The notes under the pieces were generated by a model. The model was not told the DNA's origin, ran no database searches, and worked only from the letters and a program-made list of their open reading frames with translations. The translations under genes and the position numbers were made by a program. Of a stretch of DNA of 59,972 bases, positions 44,220 to 52,378 are shown piece by piece. This stretch comes from an uncultured Planctomycetaceae bacterium (GTDB taxonomy: Bacteria; Planctomycetota; Planctomycetia; Planctomycetales; Planctomycetaceae), in contig CAIXQV010000269.1 in NCBI GenBank assembly GCA_903921605.1, positions 1 to 59,972 on the forward strand. Direction: 5' to 3'. Positions within the stretch are counted from its first letter, which is position 1. Each line of letters starts with the position of its first letter.

Positions 44220-45706
44220 GCAAACGACGCCAATTGGTTGGCCAGCCAGCACCAGCGTCGTGCTACGTCGGGAGGCATTGCCGCCAGGCGGCCGTGAATA
44301 CGGGCGATTGCAGATGGGATGTCTTTACGCCTGTCGGGAAAGCGAGCATCCAGCAATCCGGCGAAATTCACAAAGTCGACGGCATGTGACGGGCCGCCCA
44401 GGAGTGGCCCCGCGATACGCTCGACAAAGCTGTCCTGATCAGATTTCGGATTTTCGGAACTACCAAAATCTGCGAGGGCCAGATAGTTCAACTCAGCACC
44501 TGTATGAAACGTCGACACTTCGCCGAACAACGAGATGCCATCGAATCCAGAAGCCGCGCTCTGCTGTACCATTTTGGCGATCCACTCCAGAGCCACTTCG
44601 CCACGAAACGCTCCCCAGCCCCAGTCAGTCCCCACGTGGGCTCGCATGACATGACGCAGCCCATTTCCGGAGACTCGCCCTTTGTCAGTCCAGGTTCTGT
44701 CCGGATCTCCCTGCCTCAAATAGCGGTCCGCAACCCACTGGACGAAAACTCCTCGTGGAAATTTCTCCAGCGACTCATCAGCCCACGCCGCTTTTCCGTC
44801 GCCGAAGCCGGGTGCCGCTTTGGGACCTTTGTACGGTTCGGGATGAGAATAGGTTTCGCACACGATCCACGCTTCCGGGGCGACAGAGCGAATTGCCTCT
44901 GCGGCCAGAGGATACATCAGAGCCATGTCTTCCCAGGAAAACGTGTCGGCAGGATGCTTTCTGCGGTCCCGGCACAACGCGCACTGACAGACGCCGGTGT
45001 CACCCGTTTCGATCTGAACACCACCGAGTTCCAGATTTTTGAACAACCATGTCAGAGACTCGGCCACGAATTCCTGATTCTCGAGTCGCGATGGACAGGC
45101 ATGATAGAATCCCCGTGGACCGGGTGTGCTGGTGTTGCTGAGACTGACTCTGGTTCCGATGGCGTCGATGCTGAAGTTCGTGGAATTACCATTGGCGTCG
45201 ACAGCATAGAGATCGGGATTTTCCTGTAAGTGTCGCTCAAGGTTGTGCGGCGAGTCCCCTTCGTAATAGACACCACCATAGGCATTCAGCCCGACGCCAC
45301 ACAACAGGCGAACGTTCTCCTTAACCGCGACTTCGCAAAGTCGCTTGGCCGCTTCAAGGCCACCGTGGCTATCCCGCAGGAGACCCCAAACAACAACAGC
45401 ATCGACGTCATTACGCCCGCACCAGCGCAGCAAAGCGGAATAGTCGTCGATGAAGGATTGCGTGGTACGTCCGTATTCGTTGCACGACCCATGCGTGTGA
45501 GCACCAAGGCGATTCAGAGCCCATTCCGTGCTATGGTCCCACGTCCAGAACATTCTCGTCTGAATTGGTGATTGCTCCTGAATTGACGGTGCGATCACGG
45601 AGTCAGCAGCGATGGCCTGTTCGGAACTCGCAGCCTCGCCAATTGCCGTGCCCAGGCCGCAGGCGGCACTCAACTGAAGCATGCCTCGACGATTCAATGG
45701 CACCAT
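44192..45706 (-). CDS. Tat-exported putative glycoside hydrolase
   Basis: A 504-residue protein. The start at 45706 has GGGAGAG about 8 bases upstream and begins with a Tat signal (LNRRGMLQLSAACGLG). An in-frame ATG at 45763 has no ribosome site. The body has a TIM-barrel look, with segments such as DVDAVVVWGLLRDSHGG, RLLCGVGLNAYGGVYYE, GVQIETGDTGVCQCALCRDR and WIVCETYSHPEPYKGP. The combination of an acidic strand end with a CxCxxC cluster resembles uncharacterised alpha-glucuronidase or hexosaminidase-like families. A catalytic pair cannot be assigned safely. It is probably periplasmic and acts on a polysaccharide; substrate unknown. Confidence 0.7.
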   Translation of the reverse strand: MVPLNRRGMLQLSAACGLGTAIGEAASSEQAIAADSVIAPSIQEQSPIQTRMFWTWDHSTEWALNRLGAHTHGSCNEYGRTTQSFIDDYSALLRWCGRNDVDAVVVWGLLRDSHGGLEAAKRLCEVAVKENVRLLCGVGLNAYGGVYYEGDSPHNLERHLQENPDLYAVDANGNSTNFSIDAIGTRVSLSNTSTPGPRGFYHACPSRLENQEFVAESLTWLFKNLELGGVQIETGDTGVCQCALCRDRRKHPADTFSWEDMALMYPLAAEAIRSVAPEAWIVCETYSHPEPYKGPKAAPGFGDGKAAWADESLEKFPRGVFVQWVADRYLRQGDPDRTWTDKGRVSGNGLRHVMRAHVGTDWGWGAFRGEVALEWIAKMVQQSAASGFDGISLFGEVSTFHTGAELNYLALADFGSSENPKSDQDSFVERIAGPLLGGPSHAVDFVNFAGLLDARFPDRRKDIPSAIARIHGRLAAMPPDVARRWCWLANQLASFAYVGPRPRD

Positions 45707-46110
45707 AAAGATACTCTCCCGACTGAGAAATCTTACTGCAAGGGTCTGTGGCCGATCAGGCAACGTGCGAACTACCGGGACAGGCTGTTACGGAGTCCCA
45801 CGAGCAATTCCTAACGCTGCACATCGCCAGAGCCGGCAACATAGCGGAGTCCGTCAGCGATCGCCAATCGGAAGGCATGGGAAGAGAATAGTTGATCGAA
45901 ATGCAATATGGACACTGGTGCGATCCAATATCCCACTGCGATCCAGAACCCAGCGGCGCTCAATTGCTCAACCCTGTAGAACCGCTTGTAATTACAGTCG
46001 CGAAGGGGGTGATTGTTGAGTGAACCGCCGGGCGACAACGCCGGCTGAAAACGGGAAAACCACGAGTGGTCACCACTGTTGGAAGACCACTTCCGAAGTC
46101 TCTCACGGGA
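45707..46110. other. 404-bp intergenic region
   Basis: Lies upstream of the Tat protein gene and downstream of the kinase-tubulin gene, both on the minus strand. It contains the hairpin at 46065-46091. No gene recognised; the plus-strand frame 45681-46019 is unsupported. Confidence 0.4.
46065..46091 (-). terminator. Possible terminator of the kinase-tubulin operon
   Basis: Exact 7-base arms AGTGGTC and GACCACT with a 13-base loop, about 20 bp past the stop codon. On the minus strand it is followed by two short T runs (GGTTTTCCCGTTTT). Weak. Confidence 0.4.
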
Positions 46111-49100
46111 CTACCAGTGAATGTCCTGTCGTGAGTGCAGTCGTCCGGCCAGCTCCACCACTTTCGGTTTCAGGTGGGATAGGCTGTCGATAAGAGCAGA
46201 GATGGCAACGCCCTCGACTTCACACAGGACTGTGATATCGGTGCGACTCATCGGGCACAGCGAAACGCACGACCCGAACTCAGCCTGAATTCGCTGCTTC
46301 CACGGTTCTCCCGGGATCTGTTCGGGGAGCGCTGCAAGGACTCGCAGACCGCCACCGAGATTTCGCAGCAGTGGCCGTGCGGTTGCTGGAAATGCGACAG
46401 TGGTCTGTGGACCGGGATCCGGCAATCCAGCCGACTGTGGTCCCATGCTCTGGAAAAGAAAACTGGCCGCTTCTGAGTTCAGAACGTGGAGATCTGACGG
46501 TCGAGGATCTCTTTGCAGCAGTGCTGATAATTCAAAGCGTCTGCTCTTTGTAAGGTATTCATCAAACGCGTCCAACATCTGCGATGGGCTCGGATTGCCG
46601 CCCGATCTGGACTCATTCCCCATCGAAGACATCGCGTTGATCCGGTGGCGTACGTTCGCCAGTCTCTCGGTGCCGAGTTTTGCAATACCATCGCGCAGAT
46701 TTCGCAGATGAGTGCCGACGCTCTGACACACTGTCTGGCAAACCAGCAACATGCAATATTGCCGGGAGAATGATTTTAGAGAGTTGCCGTCAACAGATCC
46801 CTGAGGCGAACCGGACTGAGATGTCAATGAGTCGCAAAGATCGGCAAATGCGGAACGCAGTTCAGATTGTTGCCGCGTGTTTGTGGCAATTGACTGATCC
46901 ACTGATTTCAACAGCATTGTGACGGAGTTTTCCGCAGCAGTAAGACGTCCGCGAGTCTCCAGCAAGGTCTGAAGATAAGATGCCGCTTTGGTGATTGAGC
47001 GTCCCAGACCGGCGGAAAGATCTTTCCGGATATCTTCAACAACAGCGGTAATAGCGCTCTTTTGCCCACTTAACCCTGTCTCCTGACTGATCAGCCCGGC
47101 GACGAGTCCTGGAATCTCTGCCACGGTGGACAATGAACCCAGTCGGCTCCAGATGGCGGACGCGTACTCATCGACGCGGCGAGTTCTCTCGGCGTTTAAC
47201 AGTCGCGGAACAAGCTCGACCACGCCTTCTTCCGTCAAAGCCAGTTCATGCAGCAGGATCCCGAGAGGACTCGTTCGCGTGATCGGTTCATTAATTTCGG
47301 TTGGCGAAACAGCAACCCAGCGACGGAGCAGCGACAGCGCCAGCGACTGAGATTCACTATTCGCGACGTCCCACGATTCGCAGGCCACCTTAGCCAGCCC
47401 AAAAGTTCTCAATTGAAGACTCCCGTGACCTTCATCCTGCGTCGCTGACGCTTTTCGCCAGGCATCGATTTCGGCACGGGCGCGGGTGAGACTTCTAAGT
47501 TCAAGATAGGCCGCGACTTTCTCGGCCCCATTATTAAAATCGATATCCGCAAGATCGTCGCCAAGATGAACGAAGACTGCCTCGTCAAACGGCATAGCGG
47601 ACGACTGATCACCGATTGATTTCTTTAAGGCTCCCGGACGCTGAACGCCCGGAAGACTGAAGTGATAAAGTTCCTGCAGGAAGCTCAAAGTATTCGCATC
47701 CTGCATGTCGGCTGTCTGACTTAAGTTTTCAGTGCCATGAATCAGCATCGCCGACAAACAGCAGGGCGGCAGACGTCGCGCTGCAAGAATCGAACGAAGC
47801 ATCCATGCCGCATCCATAAGTGATCCGCTGCAGGTTCCTCCGGAAATGGAACCCACAAGGACGATGTCGATCGCATCCTGGGAGAATGGAAGCTGTGACG
47901 CACTTTTCGATGCTTCGACCGCTTCTGCCTTAAAGGCCCTATCGATGGCTTTCTCCAGTTGTGTGCGAATCAGGTCCTGATGATCAACAAACGCAAGTCG
48001 TCCGAGCGGTCGCATGCCTTCGACTTTGCCCGAACGGGGGACATTGAACAGCCAGCGTCTGCTGAGCCAGTTCAGATGCTCGCCAGAAGCCTTGCGATAC
48101 TCGTGCGACGTTTTCAGTGGCGTTCTTACCGCCGTCAGAGTTGTTGTCGTCTCGCTGGCCGCACGACGTTCCATGGCATCGATATGCACGGAATCGGCAT
48201 CAATGCAGACGAACTGAAGGGACGGCAGTGAACCGCCAGGATACGCGTGCTGAATGCGAGTTCTCAGTTCCGCAAGTATGGAGGCACCCAGCCCACCGAT
48301 AGAGATAAAAACTGTGGGGCGTACAAGCCAGCTTTGGCCCGCATTTCCCGGCGGTCGCAGTGGTGTCGCGGCAGACATCACGCGGTCGCGGTTGCTGGCA
48401 TCCTGAAGATTTTCAACGAACTCTGTGCGCGGACGTGGAGCTTCCGTTTCCGGGATGCCGCCGGATTTCGGCAGTGAAGAGTTTGCGTAACGTCGTTTTG
48501 CGAGCTCGTCGATGAATTGTCGACAACTTGCAAATCGAGTCTTTGGGTTCTTGGAAAGAGCACGTGCGACTACGGCTCGATCAGAAGGATGCAGAATCGA
48601 AAGATCAGGCGGACTTTTTAAATGCTGCGATGTCAACTGAGCAGCTGATCGTCCGTTAAACGGAGCAACTCCGGTCAACATCATCTGATAGACGATCGCC
48701 AGACTATACTGATCACTTCCACGTTCCGGATGTCCGTCAAATAATTCGGGTGGCGCGTACAGCGGCGTGAATCCGTTGACGATGGAATGCCCCGTGACAT
48801 TGAGACTTTTGGTGAGACCGAAGTCACCGATTTTTGCATGCGCGCCCTGAAGGAGCACGTTGTCCGGCTTTACATCCAGATGCTGCAAGCCATGCTGTTC
48901 GGACATAAAGTCCAGCGCATCGGCGGCGTCGCGAAGATATCCGATCAGTTCTTCTCGAGGAATTCCCTTTTGACCTGAAGCGATAATTTCACGGTAGCGA
49001 TCGTCGAGACTTTTGTCCGCCAGCTCACTCACAATCACGACTCGGCCGTCAACCACTTCGACTCGCTCAATGCTGAGCAGAAACGGATGTCGCAATTCGC

Positions 49101-49341
49101 GAATACGGTTCATCGAGCGGAGTTCGGTCTCCGCCTGCGGACCACTGCGGCTGCCGAAGAGGATCTTCAGGGCCTTGGGGAATCCGCCTGGACCAATGGC
49201 TCGCCAGACCTCTCCGAATCCGCCCATGCCAATACGTTCCTGCAAACGATAGCCGGCGATTTCTGTCATGCCGGATACATTTGAAGTCTGTGGCTCGGTG
49301 TTGCCAAGCAAAGCGGTCGATTGAACTTCAGTCTTTAACAC
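46111..49341 (-). CDS. Ser/Thr kinase fused to a tubulin-like GTPase domain
   Basis: A 1076-residue protein from GTG at 49341, chosen because AAAGGAG lies seven bases upstream and it begins 13 bp after the AAA gene stop. The frame is open to 49392, and ATG at 49269 is another option. The kinase domain (about 25-285) is intact: GMGGFGEVW, Lys59 in KALKILF, HLDVKPDN (Asp156), GDFGLTK, and PPE for APE. After a linker, a tubulin/FtsZ-like domain of the Tubulin_2 type begins near 343: GGLG (349-352), LQFVCIDAD, and the signature loop SGGTCSG (500-506), which differs from GGGTGSG by Cys for Gly. About 400 residues of mainly helical sequence follow. No transmembrane helix is seen. It is last in an operon with AAA and FHA-EAL genes. 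Confidence 0.85.
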   Translation of the reverse strand: MLKTEVQSTALLGNTEPQTSNVSGMTEIAGYRLQERIGMGGFGEVWRAIGPGGFPKALKILFGSRSGPQAETELRSMNRIRELRHPFLLSIERVEVVDGRVVIVSELADKSLDDRYREIIASGQKGIPREELIGYLRDAADALDFMSEQHGLQHLDVKPDNVLLQGAHAKIGDFGLTKSLNVTGHSIVNGFTPLYAPPELFDGHPERGSDQYSLAIVYQMMLTGVAPFNGRSAAQLTSQHLKSPPDLSILHPSDRAVVARALSKNPKTRFASCRQFIDELAKRRYANSSLPKSGGIPETEAPRPRTEFVENLQDASNRDRVMSAATPLRPPGNAGQSWLVRPTVFISIGGLGASILAELRTRIQHAYPGGSLPSLQFVCIDADSVHIDAMERRAASETTTTLTAVRTPLKTSHEYRKASGEHLNWLSRRWLFNVPRSGKVEGMRPLGRLAFVDHQDLIRTQLEKAIDRAFKAEAVEASKSASQLPFSQDAIDIVLVGSISGGTCSGSLMDAAWMLRSILAARRLPPCCLSAMLIHGTENLSQTADMQDANTLSFLQELYHFSLPGVQRPGALKKSIGDQSSAMPFDEAVFVHLGDDLADIDFNNGAEKVAAYLELRSLTRARAEIDAWRKASATQDEGHGSLQLRTFGLAKVACESWDVANSESQSLALSLLRRWVAVSPTEINEPITRTSPLGILLHELALTEEGVVELVPRLLNAERTRRVDEYASAIWSRLGSLSTVAEIPGLVAGLISQETGLSGQKSAITAVVEDIRKDLSAGLGRSITKAASYLQTLLETRGRLTAAENSVTMLLKSVDQSIATNTRQQSELRSAFADLCDSLTSQSGSPQGSVDGNSLKSFSRQYCMLLVCQTVCQSVGTHLRNLRDGIAKLGTERLANVRHRINAMSSMGNESRSGGNPSPSQMLDAFDEYLTKSRRFELSALLQRDPRPSDLHVLNSEAASFLFQSMGPQSAGLPDPGPQTTVAFPATARPLLRNLGGGLRVLAALPEQIPGEPWKQRIQAEFGSCVSLCPMSRTDITVLCEVEGVAISALIDSLSHLKPKVVELAGRLHSRQDIHW

Positions 49342-49354
49342 GCGAAAGCTCCTT

Positions 49355-50719
49355 TCAGCGACAAGTCTGCTGAGCGATCTCAAAAGAGGCATTCAGGGGG
49401 CGAGTCGGAACACGTGTAAAGAAACACTCGGAGACTCGATCAAAGTACTCGGGCAGCATTTCAAACTGCAGACCTCGGTACAAACAAAAACTTCGTACCT
49501 GCAGCAACAGGTCACGAGCATGACAGCGGCGCATCGGACGCGACTCTTCGCGATAGCAACGATTGATCAGATGCTCAACGGCTTCCGGATCGTAATTACA
49601 GCCCAGCTTCTCCGCCGCAATCTGGAACAGGCGATGGAACTCCTGTTCATCAGGGTCGTCAACTTCAATTCGGTAGGGAATACGACGCAGGAAGGCTTCG
49701 TCCACCAGGTCGACAGGGTCAAGATTCGTGGAAAATATGATCAGTTGCTGAAACGGAACCTGAATCTTCTTTCCTGTGGCCAGTGTCAGATAGTCGTGCT
49801 TGTTTTCAAGAGGAATAATCCAGCGATTGAGCAGTTCCTCCGGCTTAACACGTTGTCGACCAAAGTCGTCGATCAGCAGGCAGCCGCAGTTGCTCTTCAT
49901 CTGCAGTGGAGCTTCACTAATGTTGCAAGTTGAGTCATGGCGAATCTCAAGATTGTCCAGAGTCAGCTCACCACCAACGATCACCGTTGGCCGACGAATC
50001 CGAACCCAGCGTCGGTCATAGGACAATCCGTCGCCTGGCTGCTGAACTTCCTGATGATACGCCGGATCAAACAACGTGATGATTTCTCGCCCGTCCATGA
50101 TCGCATACGGGATCCAGATTTCCTGTCCGAAGCAGCTCGTCAGGCAGCGAGCCAGTGTCGACTTGCCGTTACCGGGAGCCCCGTATAAGAACAGACCACT
50201 GCCCGAGTTAATCGCCGGGCCCAGCATGTCCATCAGTTCTTCAGAGACCGACACGTTGTAGAACGCATCGTCCAGCTCTTCGCGTCGAACGGGCTGGTCA
50301 CAGATGGCCTGAGCTTCAACCGAGATTACATAGTCCGCTAAAGGAACCGGAGCCGGGCCGACATAAGAACACTCGCTATGAAACTGTTCAGCTCGACGGC
50401 GTCCTTCGTCGGTTAGTCCGAACACGTAATCATTCAGGCTGGCACTGCCACAATGTGCGACCATGCGACGGTTCTTCAGCCGTTCCATCAGGCCTTCGAT
50501 CATCCGGAACGGGATACAAAGTTCGCCGGCAATCGTTCGCCCGGAAAGGTTCCCGTTGGATCGAAGCACGCGACAAACCATCGCTTCAAGAAATGGCTCC
50601 TGCAGACCAAGCTCGTGCATGGATGACGGATCTGATGGCCAGAAACTTTCTCCGGCCAGCAATGCGGTCAGCAGTGCGGAGTCATTCGATCTGCCTTGGG
50701 GAGGGCGTTGCATTAACAT
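49355..50719 (-). CDS. AAA ATPase with N-terminal winged helix
   Basis: A 454-residue protein. The N-terminal region (about 35-115) looks like a DNA-binding winged helix (NLSGRTIAGELCIPFRMIEG). The AAA core has Walker A GAPGNGKST (180-188), Walker B CLLIDDFG (Asp283, Asp284) and sensor 1 IIFSTNLDP. A C-terminal helical lid contains MRRCHARDLLLQ. No transmembrane segments. It lies between the FHA-EAL gene (73 bp upstream) and the kinase-tubulin gene (13 bp downstream), all on the minus strand. It could remodel the tubulin-like partner or act as a phosphorylation-responsive switch; both are inference. Start at 50719 or 50713, without a clear ribosome site. Confidence 0.88.
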   Translation of the reverse strand: MLMQRPPQGRSNDSALLTALLAGESFWPSDPSSMHELGLQEPFLEAMVCRVLRSNGNLSGRTIAGELCIPFRMIEGLMERLKNRRMVAHCGSASLNDYVFGLTDEGRRRAEQFHSECSYVGPAPVPLADYVISVEAQAICDQPVRREELDDAFYNVSVSEELMDMLGPAINSGSGLFLYGAPGNGKSTLARCLTSCFGQEIWIPYAIMDGREIITLFDPAYHQEVQQPGDGLSYDRRWVRIRRPTVIVGGELTLDNLEIRHDSTCNISEAPLQMKSNCGCLLIDDFGRQRVKPEELLNRWIIPLENKHDYLTLATGKKIQVPFQQLIIFSTNLDPVDLVDEAFLRRIPYRIEVDDPDEQEFHRLFQIAAEKLGCNYDPEAVEHLINRCYREESRPMRRCHARDLLLQVRSFCLYRGLQFEMLPEYFDRVSECFFTRVPTRPLNASFEIAQQTCR

Positions 50720-50792
50720 TTGCGGGATGTTTCAACGACAGAAAATGAGACTAAATATGGAGGCTGTGCACCGAATAGGGCAATCCGGTCGA

Positions 50793-51962
50793 TCAGGAAT
50801 TGATCCAGTGCGCGGCGGACTCCGCCCGGCCAAACAGGTAGCCCTGAGCGAGTTCAAATCCAAGTTCGAAGCAGACCGAAGCTTCGTCGACTGTTTCGAC
50901 GCCTTCAGCGAGTGGCACGACGTTCAGATCCTTCACAATTCGGATCAGCGATTGAATCGTGGCTCTGTGTTGAGGAGTCGTGAATGGCAGACCATGCACA
51001 AACTTGACATCGAACTTCAATACATCCGGAGGGACCTCAAAGAGTTCTTTGAGGCGTGCCTGGCCGGCTCCAAAGTCGTCATAGGCGAGCCCCATTTTTA
51101 GTTCTCGAGTGACGCGGCGAATCTCCAGCAACAAGGCACTTGAGGCTGCTGCACCTTCATGAACTTCGAGCACGATCTGCATTTCCGGAAACTCGGATCG
51201 AAGCTGTTCCAGCGAAGGAAATAGCTCGGTTCCGATAATCTCGGCCGGATGCGTATTCAAATAGAACTCTGTGCCCGGCAAAGATTCGCCAATGCGAAGC
51301 CCTTCTGTGCGGCAGACCTGACTGAGTTCTGCCTCCACGTTTCGTGATGCGGCGACGCGGAACATTTTCTCAGGCGTTTCCAGTCCAAGCAGATAACTGC
51401 GCGACAGAATTTCAAAACCCACTCGAGCCGTGTCGCTTAGGCGTATGATGGGCTGAAAATACGGCCGCAATGCCGGACGACGCAGAAGTTTGTCGAACTG
51501 CAATTGAGCGAGTGCATCTGCGGAAACATCAGCGGTGACTGTCGAACTCGTGCATTCGTCGGTGGATGACTGAAGTGTATACATCACGCTGCCGAAGTGC
51601 AGAACATCGCCCGAACGAAGTCCAGTCAGATGCTGAATTCGTCGTCCGTTTAACAAGGTTCCGTTAGTGCTGTTGAGATCTCTGACGAACAGATCCTTAT
51701 TGATCGTCAGGACTTCTGCGTGTCGTCCGGAGACCGTACTGTCGCTCAGGCAAAGGCTGTTGGAGGGATGACGTCCAACGGCGAATGTCGGTCCACCCAC
51801 GTTCACACGATGATTGGAGTTCCCGTCCGCAGAGCTGCGAACGAGCACCCAGTATCCCTCAGGGAACGGCGACGAAGTCGAAGTCGAACCGGATTCGCCA
51901 GGGCCTTCTTTTCCCTGGAGGTTGAGCTGCGGTTCACTATTCAAAGTTGAAATGGAAGTCAT
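50793..51962 (-). CDS. FHA domain fused to EAL domain
   Basis: A 389-residue protein. The FHA domain (about 50-115) shows GRHPSNSLCLSDSTVSGRH and RDLNSTNGTLLNGR, the phosphothreonine-binding residues. The EAL domain (about 150-385) shows FEILSR for the EAL signature, FYLN, VLEVHE, YDDFGAG, LKFDVKF, AEGVET and AQGYLFGR. All acidic and Lys positions needed for c-di-GMP phosphodiesterase activity appear to be kept, although the signature itself is EIL. It should bind a phosphorylated protein, most simply the kinase encoded in the same operon, and degrade or sense c-di-GMP. GAGG lies 10 bases before the ATG. It is the first gene of the operon. Confidence 0.92.
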   Translation of the reverse strand: MTSISTLNSEPQLNLQGKEGPGESGSTSTSSPFPEGYWVLVRSSADGNSNHRVNVGGPTFAVGRHPSNSLCLSDSTVSGRHAEVLTINKDLFVRDLNSTNGTLLNGRRIQHLTGLRSGDVLHFGSVMYTLQSSTDECTSSTVTADVSADALAQLQFDKLLRRPALRPYFQPIIRLSDTARVGFEILSRSYLLGLETPEKMFRVAASRNVEAELSQVCRTEGLRIGESLPGTEFYLNTHPAEIIGTELFPSLEQLRSEFPEMQIVLEVHEGAAASSALLLEIRRVTRELKMGLAYDDFGAGQARLKELFEVPPDVLKFDVKFVHGLPFTTPQHRATIQSLIRIVKDLNVVPLAEGVETVDEASVCFELGFELAQGYLFGRAESAAHWINS

Positions 51963-52378
51963 CGGGTCTCGTTCCTCGTGGAGTCAGCGGTGTGCTGTCA
52001 CCGCAGTACCTCATACGCGTCAGAAAAACAGCGCAGGATGTGTCACGTCAACATTAGCTCAGAACCGTCAAAACATTCTGAATTCACGCAAGATCCGGGG
52101 AATCCGTGGTATCGATTGGGGGATCTGCAACGCCGGGATTACTCTGTCCTGATCAAAACGAGGCGGAGTTATCGCGACAATTCCCCATGATCGCGCCAGT
52201 CGTTACGATCAGCCTCGGGCGTTGCACAGGGCTGGTTTATGGTGACAACGGCGATAACCTGGTTTTTAGTAACTCCGCGATTGCAACGTGATGATTCGAG
52301 ATACGGCGCATTGCATGCTCGACTCATAACCGCGTATCGACTTAAACGTGAATGGATGTTTTAAGGGAAAGTCAGCTC
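51963..52378. other. 416-bp divergent intergenic region
   Basis: Separates the FHA-EAL operon from the FAD oxidoreductase and must hold both promoters. No convincing -35/-10 pair, repeat or gene could be singled out. Confidence 0.4.

Noticed and set aside
50793..51962. Type VI secretion regulator (Fha/PpkA-like) interpretation of the FHA gene and neighbouring kinase
   Set aside because: No Tss genes, Hcp, VgrG or ClpV are present, and the FHA is fused to an EAL domain, so the secretion reading is not supported.
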